Notes under the pieces: generated by a model
What the model was told of the DNA's origin: nothing
What the model saw: the letters and a program-made list of their open reading frames with translations, nothing else
Databases searched by the model: none
Origin: Atherix ibis
Taxonomy: Eukaryota > Arthropoda > Insecta > Diptera > Athericidae
Length of the DNA stretch: 64,000 nt
Direction: 5' to 3'
Assembly: GCA_958298945.1 (NCBI GenBank)
Contig: OY282609.1
Coordinates: forward strand, 39,281,212 to 39,345,211
Shown here: positions 11,961 to 23,530 of the stretch, one piece after another
How the letters are laid out: each line of letters opens with the position of its first letter
Numbering within the stretch: the stretch's first letter is position 1
Made by a program: the position numbers and the translations under genes

Positions 11961-12308
11961 TGTTGGCAAGGAACATTCTGAAATCGAACTTTCTGCAATA
12001 ATTTCGAACTCTCTAGAACCACTTATCTAGAATCTTCTAGAAAACACCAGAGCCATGTTACGTCGTCACACTTCCTACTTCAAAAAGATGATCGTCTCTG
12101 GCACTATTCGAACCGTAATAACGGTTCCGGCGATATATGTGTACAATCTTCATTGGTCGTCGCTGACTTTTCTGGAAGCAGTATGTAATTTCATTAAACT
12201 TTGCAACAACTCAGAATGCATTATCTCAACTGGCTTGTAATTTTTGTGACTTTCCATTACGATGCGTGGGGTTATATAGCCAAACCAACGACCCCTCCTC
12301 ACATTACA
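11961..12308 (-). repeat. Candidate LTR of a Gypsy-type element
   Basis: The segment begins TGTTGGCAAGG and ends CATTACA, giving TG...CA on both strands. It lies where the 3' LTR would be for the minus-strand integrase relic at 12.5-13.4 kb. On the minus strand a TATATAA box lies at 12273-12278. A perfect nGAAnnTTCnnGAAn heat-shock-element pattern sits at 12029-12043. No second copy exists in the window to prove it, and the expected polypurine tract next to it is weak. Confidence 0.35.
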
Positions 12309-12526
12309 TAGTTTTATCACTGCAATCATAATGTGTCTTTATCCTGTGACTTGCCCAAACTCTGGCATCTCGTACCACAGAATGAATGACATTTATCTTC
12401 TCTCTCAAATCCAGTGCATACTCTGCCATATAGCATGATGTTTCTGGCGGAATTACAGTAAGTTACTGAGGTACTCTCTGATATCGCCGATCTATATGAG
12501 AGAAAAAACAAGGGTACATATAGGTC

Positions 12527-13400
12527 TCAGTTTCTTTGATGCCGATCAACCAATTTAGCCAAAATCCGTTTCAGAGTTTGATTGAAACGTTCTATCATTA
12601 CGTTCGAATGAGGATGATATGAGCTTATCCAGATTTTGTGAATTCTCATAAGCTGGTACATTTCTTTGAATAGTCGAGACTCAAAATTTCTGACTTGATC
12701 ACTATGAATTTTCAGACGAACTCCAAACCGACTAAATACTTCTGTTAATAGTCTCCCCGCTATTATTATTGCCTCGTGATTCGGTTTTGCCAACGCTTCT
12801 AACCATTTCGTAAAGTAGTCAATCACAACGAGTATGTATCGGTTTCAGCTTTCCGTGGTAAGAATATATACCACTTCGTCCAACACTATCCTTTCTCATG
12901 GATCACTGACATTATAATGTCGCATCCTTGCTTTTTATGTGTGACTCTGTTACAGATGCACAGCTCTTGTACTTGCGGTACTAATCTTCGACATCACCAC
13001 GGCAGTTAATCCAATAAAAGCTCTGATGAATTTTTAAGAGTTTTCTTACTCCAAAATGTACTCCAACACATCCACCAATACTGCTTTTGATTCTAGAATG
13101 TAGTCATTTTCCTGTGTAGTTTCCCATTTACTGTATGGCAATCCATTATGCATTATTAAACTCTCTCACTGTGTACAGTATGCTTTTGTAGTTACACTGC
13201 AAAAGCTTACTGTACACAGTGAGAGAGTTGCAGCTTCATGACATCGAGGTTTCTCCGCTCCATTAAGCCATGCTAATATCGGCTTTAAATCTCCATGCTC
13301 CTCTTATGCACTCCGCATGATATCGTCACTCCATTCCTCGGTAAGAGCACCCATTTTTATGCTCCTTACAATCTCGGCTTCTTTAGCCTCTTATTAAATA
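12527..13400 (-). pseudogene. Gypsy-type integrase and upstream pol relic
   Basis: The best-preserved part (12527-12826) reads IDYFTKWLEALAKPNHEA (first catalytic D), FGVRLKIHSDQVRNFES (second D, normally SDQG) and SYHPHSNVMIERFNQTLKRI (catalytic E). Farther 5' on the minus strand are the HHCC-type zinc region (GVHFGVRKTL, CRRLVPQVQELCICN, partly degraded) and, at 13230-13400, EEHGDLKPILAWLNGAEKP, typical of the segment between RNase H and integrase. Stops and frameshifts separate the pieces. The hairpin at 13159-13229 interrupts it. Confidence 0.75.
13159..13229. repeat. 30-bp stem hairpin inside a Gypsy relic
   Basis: 13159-13188 and 13200-13229 are inverted copies with one mismatch and an 11-nt loop. 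It interrupts the decayed pol gene, so one arm is probably original element sequence and the other its inverted duplicate. Confidence 0.88.
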
Positions 13401-15260
13401 CAAGATTTACAGACATTTATATTAGCCATCCTCGACAGTAAAATTAATGAAGGTAATATGGAGAAATACCTGAAGACAGTTTCATAATTTAAATTCAATT
13501 GCCGTTTCTGGCTGGGTATGGTCTGCGATCAGCAATTAAATTCCTATTAATGGATACAATAGTGTTTTCCCATTTATTGCTGCATTAAATGATCCCAAAT
13601 GCGACTATGGTTATCGATTATAATTTAGCTTCACATTATCGGATACAATAAAACCTGAACGGGTTAAAATAAAAAAATTTGGTAGAACCGTATAATTTTA
13701 TACGGATGGTTCGCTTTCAGCTTCGATAATGGTAATAGCGGTGGATAATTTTTTCTACAGCTACAACGGCCTGCAAAAATTTATCATCAGCATCATTATT
13801 TAGCCCATACCTTAATGTGACTCGAATTTAAATTATAGTATTTCATCTTTTCTGCAATATTTTTATATTTTTAAAAAAAATTTAATTTTGAAATAATTTT
13901 TGAAATTATGCCTTTGAAATATTTTTTTTTATTAGTTCATTTTTCAAAGCTAACTTAGTTGAGTTGTGGTAAGACTTTGAATAATTATACCTTTATAAAT
14001 AACTGAGCTTTTACAGCAAAATGTATAACTTAAACAGCCAATCAAATCTATTACCTATGCAATTCTTACCCTTCTAATTCTTTCCCATCAAATTCTCATG
14101 ATCAATCAAATTCAATATCAATACCTTTAAAACATATTCATTCTATAACAAATACGCGAACAAACATGTTCGAACATGTTCATTTTTTAAAGTTTATTAA
14201 TAAAAAATAACTAAGAATTAATAAATAACCACTTATATCCGGTATAAATTAGCTACTTCAATAAAATTCTAAACCAATGCCGTTAAAGTATGATCATTAT
14301 TTAACCACATTTATCATTATCGTCGGACCCACATATCCAAACCAGCACATACAACTCACAAACATATCCACACATACGTGCTGCGCACTTAACCGGAAGC
14401 ATACCTGAGTATAACAGTCGCATACCTAACCCAATACTCACACCAAGTGTTACGTATAAACCTAAGCTTATGCCTAACGCATCTAACCACATATATACCG
14501 TACGCATCTAACCACAAGAAGTTATTTACTTCAGAATTTACCAGTTGAAAAAAGTGCATACTTATGTTTTTATTAGTAATTGAAATATGGAAAATATGCA
14601 ATAAATTATTTGCCCTTTGGCAGATTAGTCAAAAAAGATTTTTATTTGTCCTTTGGCAGAATAATCAAATATGGTTGAAATAAATATCAAGTAGAGCGGC
14701 ACTATCTACGCAAAGTGATAAATATTTACAAATGCAAATTAATTGTCTACTATGATCCAATGCGAAGGGAAAAGAGAACTGAATAGACAGGAAAACGGAC
14801 CAAGAACGGCAATAACTTAAAGAGTTTTTAGAAACTTTGGAATACACTCATTTTTCTACAGCCTCTAACCATATTGTATTAATATTTATTTTTATGTTTA
14901 GAAATTTTTGAAATTAGTTTATTTAGTAGGTTCCATAAAAATGCATCTAATAGAATAACCAATTTTGTACATAAGCTAATTTTTTTAAAAAAGCATCTGG
15001 AAAGAAAAATTTTTGTATGAAAAGGTTTCATAGTTTTGATACAGAAGGAAAGAACAAAATTGCTACAACGAAGAAAGCGACATTAAGTTGTCGATGTCAA
15101 CATCTAAAAACATTCCATAACCTTATAGGGTTGATATCAGAATTGTTGTCTTATTTGCATTTGTAGTATCTCAATGAGATTCGTTATTCCATATTAAGAG
15201 AGTTGGACACACAAAATTCCTAAATTAGCAGAGACCTCTCTATCTGGTAAAAATACCAGA
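13401..15260. other. No recognisable gene
   Basis: Mostly AT-rich. A single YTDGSLSAS-like reading occurs on the plus strand near 13697-13725, reminiscent of an RNase H active site, but nothing around it supports that. At 14430-14515 the plus strand has a repeated CGCATCTAACCACA motif. The rest is unassigned. Confidence 0.4.
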
Positions 15261-15324
15261 TGGTAAAAAATACTTCAATGGTAAAAAATACTTCAATGGT
15301 AAAAAATACTTCACTGGTAAAAAG
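15261..15324. repeat. 18-bp tandem repeat, 3.5 copies
   Basis: Unit TGGTAAAAAATACTTCAA at 15261, 15279 and 15297, then a partial unit to 15324. The last full unit differs by one base. The matching open frames on both strands are only the repeat read through. Confidence 0.95.
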
Positions 15325-15629
15325 ATTCTTTTTTTTCCTTCTTATTTCTATAAACACTGCTTTTGACTTTCCACAACTATGGGGAATTTTCAAACTCCTC
15401 AAAAAGCTCTCTCCAAAGTTCATTATTAACAACAGCCATTTGTCGAACACTGCGACGTGTTCAACATAAAAACCGAAAAACAAATAATTTTTTGACATAC
15501 GGTTGTCACAACTTGCCCATACACAGCCAACATCGGCTACCTACCATTAACTCCGCCCATAAAAATCAAAATATTTTGATTTTCTTCCAACCAACTCACC
15601 AACCATCCAAATAGTTGGCCAACTGCCCT
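15325..15629. other. No recognisable gene
   Basis: Two short overlapping open frames with no recognisable domain. The adjacent features are a tandem repeat and a MITE. Confidence 0.4.
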
Positions 15630-15634
15630 TTAAT

Positions 15635-15942
15635 GCCTGGTATGCAGCTCGAGCGAAGATAAATTTTAACGCGATCTCCACTACTCTCTCATTTAGCGCA
15701 GCTAAACGAGAGTGAAACACAAACGTCAAAATTTAGCTAGCATTTATCTTTGATTATTGTTCCGTGCATTTAATTGTAGCGAAAACCAAAGTGAAATCGC
15801 GTGGAGACTTGTCAGTGGAGACTTTGTTTTCACTCTCGAGCTGCGTACTGCCCGGCGAAATCGTGAGCTAAATTTTTCGTTTTCGATTTAGCTAGCTAAA
15901 AATCGTATGAAAATTTATCTTAGCTCGAGCTGCATACCAGGC
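15635..15942. mobile_element. MITE with GCCTGGTATGCAGCTCGAGC TIRs
   Basis: The left end GCCTGGTATGCAGCTCGAGC is followed by AAGATAAATTTT, mirrored at the right end as AAAATTTATCTTAGCTCGAG plus CTGCATACCAGGC. TTAA occurs on both sides (15630-15633, with one extra T before the left TIR, and 15943-15946), which suggests a piggyBac- or Harbinger-type target site. At about 308 bp with no coding capacity it is non-autonomous. The right edge abuts the R1/LOA-like 5' end. Confidence 0.75.
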
Positions 15943-16462
15943 TTAAGAGTTGATAACCGTCGAGTTGATTGGATGTGTTCAATTCTGTGTGATAATATTT
16001 ATTATTAAATTGTGCTAATTGATTTATACACAGTGTTAATTAGCTTATAACCCTATAAACAACATTGCATATAAGAAAACTTAGTTAAACTATTAATTAA
16101 TAATATTACAAAAATAATAATAATAGAATCAAAGCCGAAACGATGTTGAGTATATTTTCCAGTGATCAAGAAGAACTTGTGCAGTGATCGTGTGTGCTTC
16201 TGACAGATTGTGTTGGTCATAGTGATTGTTCATAAGCAGTCATTTCTTTGTTTGGATTTTGGGTTGAAATAAAAAAACTGTTTCTGTACTAACTTTTCAC
16301 GACGAATGGATATATTTGCTAATGATCAATTATATTTATTTATTATATATTTTCTTGTTCATTTTATTGGGATTTAATCGATTAGTTAATATTTTCTACA
16401 GGTTGTGCTTAAGTGTTTGTGCATAGACAGACATTTCTTTGGTTAAATTTTATTTGTTTATG

Positions 16463-16465
16463 TAT

Positions 16466-16496
<31 letters not shown>

Positions 16497-16509
16497 TTGA
16501 TTTATTTAT
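16463..16509. repeat. (TTTA)n microsatellite
   Basis: About 11 to 12 near-perfect TATT units within the 5' UTR of the R1/LOA-like copy A. Confidence 0.9.
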
Positions 16510-16605
16510 ATTTACATATTCATTTTTATTGAATTTAATCTTAACAAATATAAGTTAAATGCGATCTGTTTTATATTATTTTTATATTATTAAAGATCCT
16601 TAGGA

Positions 16606-17700
16606 ATGGATAAAAAAAGAAATGCCATTCCAGCAGAGAATTTGCCACCTATAGAGAATGGTCTCGCAGACTTTGAGGTAGGGCAGCCGGCGCTAGCTGC
16701 TTTATGGCAATGCTGCATTCGGAAACTAAAAGTAGAGAAAGAATATTGGTCCTGATCGGGAGCAAATTAGACGAACTAGCCGTGTTTATTAAGGACAGGA
16801 ATAATGTCCATATGCTGTAATGAAAGCCATTGAAAATCCAATGTGAATCAGATAAAGTAGTTCCTACGACAACGAAGCCTCCCCGAGCATTATGCTGCAA
16901 TGGAAGCCATTGAAGTCCAATGTGAACCAGATAAAGTAGTTCCTACGATAACGAAGCCTCCCCGAGCATGGTAGGACAGAAGTGCGAGAAAAGAGGGAAA
17001 CAAGTGAAAATAAATCGCCGAAGGTGAGGCCGGCCACTGTAGATAACTTCGATGTGCAACTACATTCCGCGCAGGAACTATCTGAGTGGTCAATGGTTCA
17101 AAAGGAGAACAGGAGGGGTCTGGAAAAAATGCCTGCGAGGATGAATGCTCTGGTTATTAGAACAAATTTTCTGCCAAATGAAGAGCGATCTCTCATTCAA
17201 GGAGCTTGGAAGCAGCACAGCCACAATCAGGCAAAATTCAGCAGGCGATTTACTGCTGGAGTTAAACGGTGCAGCTGCTAGGAAAACGGCTGAACTAAGA
17301 CAGTCAGTTGAAAACATTTTAGGGAATACCACCGAAGTGAAGTCACAGACAAACGAGGTTCAGATCGAGCTAAAATATCTAGATGAGATCGCAATCAAAG
17401 GCGATGTTGTTGATCTTCTGACGCAACAGCTAACGGCCGTTAAATCGATACGTAGGGTCTATGGTAGCACTCAGACGGCTGTACTCAGTCTTACGCATAC
17501 TGAACCTAGAAAAGCGTTAGAACAGCAAAATATGAAAATCGGCTGGGTGGTCCACCGCATACAAGAAAGAATACAGAACTTCCCTTGCGCTGCTTTGAGT
17601 GTCTGGAATATGGCCACTTAAGTAGATTTTGTAATAGCATTGACCGTTCTAAGCTGTGGGCTAAGCAATTCCGCTTTAAATTGGAGACCAATGTGCTCTA
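16606..17700 (+). pseudogene. ORF1 (gag-like) relic of R1/LOA-like element, copy A
   Basis: A likely original start at 16606 reads MDKKRNAIPAENLPPIENG for about 50 residues before a stop. Later frames carry TVDNFDVQLHSAQELSEWS, a lysine/glutamine-rich central region, and at about 17595-17660 CFECLEYGHLSRFC followed by CNSIDRSKLC-like sequence. The former is a CCHC zinc knuckle typical of R1/LOA ORF1 proteins. Several frameshifts and an 80-bp tandem duplication destroy the frame. Confidence 0.65.
16811..16970. repeat. 80-bp tandem duplication in ORF1 relic
   Basis: TATGCTGTAATGAAAGCCAT... at 16811 is repeated from 16891 with a few substitutions and a short deletion. Both copies end in CGAAGCCTCCCCGAGCAT. 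Confidence 0.9.
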
Positions 17701-18510
17701 TTTATGATGGGATGGTGGAGAGCATGGAGCACGTATTTTTTTACTATGACCGATTCAATGTAGAAAAATAAGAGGCTCAGAAATTTCCTGACGAAGTTCT
17801 TGATACTGGAGAATATAGTGGTCCTGATGTTGAACTCGAGGATGGCCTGAGAGACTATCGAAGTCCTTATGACAACCGTCCTAAAAAGCCTACGTCTGGA
17901 AGAGCGTAAAAGAAAACAATAGTAATCTACATAGACCACATACATACCTACGTATACCAGTTACACGTATACATACCTTAAGAGTTGATAACGTCGAGTT
18001 GATCGGACATGTTTAATTCTGTCCGATAACATTTATTATTATATAGTGCTAATAATTTTATGAACAATACTAATTAGTTTACAACTCTAAATTAAAAAAA
18101 TAAGGTTTTGCCACCACCTAAGGAAGTGCGAGCGTAAGGAAAGAAGCACGTAGAAAACAACTTTTCCAAGGTAAGGCCGGTTACTGTAGATAACTTGGGT
18201 ATAAAAGTACCAAAAGCATAGTAAATATCTGGATGGCAAATGGTTCAGAAGAAGAATAGGAGGGGTCTGCGAATAAAGCCTTCACGGCCGGATGCTCTGG
18301 TTGTTAGAGCAAATGACGAAAAATACTCTGCCAAATGAAAGGTGATCCCTTATTCAAGAACCTTGGAAGGAGTTCAACAAAGATTGGGAGAAATGCAAGG
18401 GGCGATCTACTGCTGTAGCTCAACGACGCAGTTGAAGACCTTTTACGGCATATCGCCGAAATAAAGTCACCGACAAACGCGGTTCAGATTGAGCTGAAAT
18501 ATCTAGACAA

Positions 18511-18596
18511 GATCACAACTAAAAAGGATGTTTTTGAGTACAGTGAATATATACTGTGTAAATATGTAGATCACAACTAAAAAGGATGTTTTTGAG
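18511..18596. repeat. Direct duplication of 28 bp
   Basis: GATCACAACTAAAAAGGATG plus TTTTTGAG occurs at 18511-18538 and 18569-18596, period 58. It sits at the ORF1 to ORF2 junction of copy B. Confidence 0.92.
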
Positions 18597-18599
18597 AAT

Positions 18600-19735
18600 A
18601 AATGAAAATAATACAGCTTAATTTAAATTACTACTTAGTGGCGCAAGATCTCTTGCTGTAGAGTGTGCGTAAGCTAGATGTTGATGTCACTATTCTCAGT
18701 GAGCAGTATAAGATTATAAATGGGAGTATCCAAATTCCGATGCTTCAGAGCATGTCGGAAAAGATGCAGAGATCAAAGTCTATTTTCACCTGGGTGAGAG
18801 TGGATGGCATATAAATTTGTGCACACTACTGTTTAGCAAACGTGGGTATAGATGACTTTGAGCACATGCGTAACCGACTGGTTACTGAGGCGGAAGAGAG
18901 GCATTCTCTCATCATTGCCGGTGACTTTAATGGCTGTGCTGTAAAGTGGAAAAGTAGAATGATAAATGGGGGTGGGGATATATTGTTTGAGGCCTTCGTC
19001 CTTCTAAGTCTCGTACTGCTCAATTCGGGAGGGGAAGCTAGCTTTTCTAGGGGTGAAAAACAATCAAAAGTAGACCTTACCTTCGCGAGTGAGTCCCTGC
19101 TGAGACCAGGCACCACGTGGCAGGGTTGCGGATACTATACTTAGAGCGACCATCTAGCTATTCTGTGTGTTATTAGCAAGTCTAACAATGGGAGCCATAC
19201 CGCTTCCACGGGGCCACACACAGCCTGCTGAAAGATAAAGGCATTCGATAGGGAGGGTTTCCTTACCGCAATGGAGGAGATAAAATTCACCGCCTCTGAT
19301 GATTAGAAATCTACATAGCTGATGTCTCACGTTGCCGATGCCTATGATGTGGCGATATCGAAAGGCTCAACGGGTAGACGTAAACTTGTTTATTGGTGGA
19401 ATGATGAGGTATGATCTTAGGAAAAGTTGTAAATAGGCGAGAAGACTGTGCCAATGTTCAAGAGGCAAGCCTCAATAACTTTTCCTATCTGCACAGTATA
19501 AAACAGCAAAAAGAGAGTTGAGACGCACCATTAAGGAGAGCAAACACCGATTCTAGAGAGCACTTTGTGGAGAAGCTGACAACAAACCATGAGATAGCCC
19601 ATAGGAGGTAGTTATGAAGAGACTGAGGGATTCTTCTATGGCAGCTCCAACCTGCCCTAGGCTGCTGAACAGAATAGTAACCCGCTTATTTCATCAGCAA
19701 CCAGTAACTATATGGAAGGGTAGTATAGGGTTTTC
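18600..19735 (+). pseudogene. ORF2 endonuclease relic of R1/LOA-like element
   Basis: It starts MKIIQLNLNYYLVAQDLL (EN motif I, QxNL). It then has DVTILSEQYK (catalytic E, SEQY as in R1/LOA), and at 18842-19144 RHSLIIAGDFNGCAVKW (GDFN) and SKVDLTFAS, followed across a stop by SDHLAILC (SDH motif). The usual order of EN motifs is complete but stops interrupt it. Downstream, RKLVYWWNDEV is the WWN motif that precedes RT in R1-type proteins. RT itself is missing. Confidence 0.8.
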
Positions 19736-19869
19736 CAATAAGAATGATATGATTTCTAAGTGACGTCTCGGCCATTTGTAATATGTCATCATCTGTCTTT
19801 TTTTTCATTGTATACAGTAATGTTTACAATTTCATCGTGAAGAGATATACGCAAGAAAAATGTTTACAA

Positions 19870-20405
19870 ATTGTTTAATTTTATTATCAAAATAATCGTT
19901 CTCGAATTGCAACTTTTCATCTGAGTGGTGCGGTAAATAAACAAAACTGTCGATTCTGGTGCGAAGAAAATCCACAAATTATTCATGAACACCCATTACA
20001 TTTACCTAAATTGACAGTTTGGTGTGGTTTTTGGTCTGGTGGAATCATCGGTACGTACTTCTTTCGAAATGAAGCTGGTAACACCGTTACTGTCAATGTA
20101 GAGCGGTATAGATCGATGATAACCAACTCGTTATGGCCGAAATTGGAAGAAGTTGATCTTGACAACATCTGGTTTCAACAAGACGGTACTATGTGCCACA
20201 GAGCACGTGCAATAACCGAATTATTGCGAGAAAAGTTTGGAGATTAGATTTTTTCAAGAAATTGTGAAATTGAATGACCTCCAAGAAGTTGTGATTTAAC
20301 ACCATTAGACTATGTCTTGTGGGGCTATTTGAAGTCATTGGTCTTTAGCAATAAACCAGACTGTCTTCAAGCTTTAGAAGTCAATATTGAACGTGCTATT
20401 CATGA
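19870..20405 (+). pseudogene. Tc1/mariner-superfamily transposase catalytic relic
   Basis: Reads FHLSGAVNKQNCRFWCEENP, LTVWCGFWSGGIIGTYFF, then LDNIWFQQDGTMCHRARA (catalytic D) and, across two stops, PPRSCDLTPLDYVLWGYLK (next catalytic D, about 36 residues later) and a C-terminal ALEVNIERAIHE. The N-terminal binding domain and first catalytic D are lost. The CDLTPLD spacing and FHLSG...NKQN pattern separate it from classical mariner. Confidence 0.8.
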
Positions 20406-20728
20406 AAAAACAATACACTAATAATGCCACAACTACCGTATTCCTCAGATCTGGCCCCTTGTGACTTTTTCTTTTTCCCGAAACTAAAGAGCCCCATGAA
20501 AGGACGACGCTACGCTACGATTGAGGAGATAAAGACGGCATCGAAGGAGAAGCTGAACAAGATCATAAAAAATGATTTTTTGAGTGCTTCGCGGATTGAA
20601 AAAAACGTTGGCACAAGTGTATAATATCTGGTGGGAATTACTTTGAAGGGGACAAAATAGATATTCATGAATAAATAAATATATTTTGAAAAAACCCAAA
20701 ATTCGTGATACTTTTTGAACAGACCTCG
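20406..20728 (+). mobile_element. Mariner 3' end (copy 3), truncated
   Basis: Begins in the transposase at NNTLIMPQLPYSPDLAPCD and continues FFFFPKLKSPMKGRRYATIE to a natural stop after KNVGTSV. Then come the 3' UTR and a TIR ending CAGACCTCG at 20728, with TA after it. It is the same family as 4158-4910 and 6751-7610. The left side is cut exactly where the preceding transposase relic ends. Confidence 0.85.
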
Positions 20729-20954
20729 TATATAAAGTAATAACTTATGAATAGAGTTTTTGTTTTAGTTTTATTATAGTTTATTTGTCTTTTTACATTT
20801 ATTTTAATTTTAAAATTTGTATATTATAAGTTGTTATTTGTTCATTATATTGAAAAAATTATACAAATGTGTTTATTTTCTTGTTCTTTTATTGTTAGTT
20901 TTGTAAAATATATTATTTTATTATGGGGTAATTTTCAATCACATTATTCTTATT

Positions 20955-21300
20955 TCAACTCCATTTATAGTTATTAATTGTCATAGATAAATTAGTTCCT
21001 TTTTTAGAAAGCTGCATTTTTTCAGGATTCATTTTGAGATTGTACTCTCTTAGTCTTTTGAATATCCTTTCTAGGTATTCACTGCGTATTTGAACAAATA
21101 AACCAAACACTATGATGTCATCCACGTATATAAATGCACATGAGCTTAAACCGGTTAATGCTATAGATAGCATACGCTGGAAACTATTGGTAGATGTCTT
21201 CGGACCAAAGGATAACCTTTTAAATTGATAATGGCCTCTTTTGGTTATTCAAACCAGTCAGTGGTATCGATTCCCTTGTAAGTTCAATTTCATGGGACGA
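20955..21300 (-). pseudogene. Gypsy-type reverse transcriptase fragment
   Basis: Minus-strand pieces read GHYQFKRLSFGPKTSTNSF, QRMLSIALTGL, CAFIYVDDIIVFG (catalytic YVDD) and FKRLREYNLKMNPEKMQLS. These are consecutive RT motifs of Ty3/Gypsy pol. One frameshift lies near 21215-21240, and nothing of RNase H or integrase follows below 20950. Confidence 0.8.
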
Positions 21301-23530
21301 ACTTGTCATTTAGGCATATTAACAGAAATTAACCGTTAGCGATTTTTTATTTACCTTTTATATATATACTCACTCAATATTTGTTGAATATTTCACCAGG
21401 AAATCTCTTCCTATTATGCATCAGTGATTATTGGCAGATCATAGTCGACTATGTGAAAACCGTGTTTTGTTACTTTATCTTATTATTGTTTTATGGACAT
21501 CAAGCCCTTTGTATATATATTTTTTGTAGTTATCCCCATTATTTTAGTAATTGTATTGTGGTTCATAATATTTCTATCTACAAGATTACATATCGATAAG
21601 TCCTCGCCTGTATCTATTAAATTTTTCAATATTTTCCTACTGTAGATATCTGTTAGTTTTATATAGTTATAGGTACCTAAACTTTTATTTTACTTGCTGT
21701 AATTCTTGAAAACATGTTTTGTTTTTCATCGGAGCTCCGTTCTTACTTTAAATTACGTCTATTTTTGTGATTGTTATTATAATTAATAGAGAAAAGTCAA
21801 AGTCTATGTAGCTCTCTGCCAGTTTTGGCTCATAATCCGGAAAAGAATCGACTTGGTTTCTTATACATACTGATCGGCATATTTTTTACCCCAAATTCAT
21901 GCGATTTATCGATTAAAGAAAGATAAATATACATCATCTAATTCCTAATATAGCCACATGGTACGGAACAAGCCATGGAGAAGTAGATCACTATATAGCC
22001 CAATTTCTAACAAGACATGCTTCAGGGTATATCTATGTCGCTTTAAGGAGAAAATTGGTACGATATGACCCATAATTCTTTTTCACTTTCCACGCTTTAG
22101 CATAGAAAATAGAGAAAAATAATCTGAAAGCGACTGTCCAAGAATCGCATCATCATACAAATGATAGCAATGCTAGCATGTTGAAAGGCGGTAACTCAAT
22201 ACGTAACCCGAGTAATAAAGAATCTGCGCCAGGAAGAAAGAATGGGAAAGAAAGGCATACTGCCTAAATAGGATAATAGACTTTATGTCAGTCTACTCTC
22301 CATGAACTTATATCTGACAGTGGTTCCATGTGGAGTTATATTTGAGAAAAAGGAATGTAAGTTTAAGTGGATAAATATTTCATACACTGGAGGGATCAGT
22401 ATCTCTACAGAATTGTTAGAAAATGTGTCAATGTGCCAGCTATAAAAAACCAAAGGTATCAAACTCACCGATTATTTTATATACACCGAACAATATAAAG
22501 TATCTATCTTGATTAAAACTAAATTCAGGTTTTTCATATAAACGTAAGAACAATGGAAGAAATAAAATAAAATTTTGTAGTTATATTTAGAAATTGAAAT
22601 ATAATAATATGAGCCAAAATCAACTGAGAGTTTGTTATCTTATCGTTTTTAGAAGAAAAAATATACGTTCCTATTATTCACTAACACCGTATTGGAAATC
22701 AATAAATATATTCAATAAAAATTATAGAGTAATTCATTGCTTTTTATCAAGAGCACAAAAAATTATAAGTTTTTATTGCTTGTATTTCCATTTTATTACA
22801 TATTTATTTATAAATATAGATGCAGGCCTTTTTAGTTTGAGCATTATCTGTCCTCACATCCAATCTTGTGTCTGTAGCGACAAAAAAAGATACATCTCTC
22901 TCCCACTTTAGTGGTTTTTATGATTGCATTTGATTGACACGATAATAATTGAGTGAGTAGCTAATTTGTATTCTATTGTACTTGTCCACACGTTGATTTT
23001 TAATAATAAAATGGTTGTTTAAGGTATATACAATTAAAAATCGAATTATTATTTGGTTCAGTCATTCAACATCGTACGTAAAATAGTGATACTGGTAGCC
23101 CCAGTATTTTTTTCTCACAATTAAAATTAAAAACTACAATAGTTTAAAAGGTCACGCTGTGCTACATATCAAATCCAAATATGTTAAAAAAGACAGTTTA
23201 AAATAAATATAATACAATAATGTACGTCATCGTCATGTTAAAAAAAATTATAATAATATATAGAAATAAATTAAAAAATAAAAATTTAAAAACTCGCTAA
23301 AGTGAAAAATTTTATATTGGTATCAAAAAAATTATGCAACCAAAAAAAAGTATACAATATATAATAGTTTTATATATAACAAACAACAGTTAAAAAAAAA
23401 GATAAAAATACAAGAAAGATTTCCAATTAAAATCAATTCACTATCGATTATTCTTGAAATAATACAAATTCATTTAAAAATATATATTTAATTTAATTTA
23501 TTTTTATATAAATATATTTATATTGTATGT
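21301..23530. other. No recognisable gene; AT-rich
   Basis: Short AT-driven frames only (for example 21381-21599 and 22594-22911, rich in Phe, Tyr and Ile). From 23170 to 23520 the sequence is almost entirely A/T. Confidence 0.45.

Larger units (their letters stand above)
15947..17975 (+). mobile_element. R1/LOA-like non-LTR retrotransposon, copy A (5' part)
   Basis: It starts with GAGTTGATAACCGTCGAGTT, which recurs at 17981 as the start of copy B, so both copies retain a 5' end. A roughly 650-bp AT-rich 5' UTR is followed by an ORF1 relic. The sequence stops where copy B begins, with ORF2 missing. The two head-to-tail starts suggest insertion of one copy at the 5' end of another, or a tandem truncated pair. 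Confidence 0.65.
17976..19735 (+). mobile_element. R1/LOA-like non-LTR retrotransposon, copy B
   Basis: It shares with copy A the 5' start (GAGTTGATAACGTCGAGTTG at 17983), the ACTGTAGATAACTT region, and ATGGTTCAGAA followed by AGGAGGGGTCTG. ORF1 is more decayed than in copy A, while ORF2 is represented by its endonuclease. It ends abruptly near 19735, before any reverse transcriptase, next to a Tc1/mariner relic. Confidence 0.65.

Noticed and set aside
13690..13730. YTDGSLS-like reading resembling an RNase H active site
   Set aside because: A single short motif with no supporting neighbours in either direction; likely chance.
15220..15500. Open frames on both strands with KNTSMV / VFFTIE repeats
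   Set aside because: Generated by the 18-bp tandem repeat.
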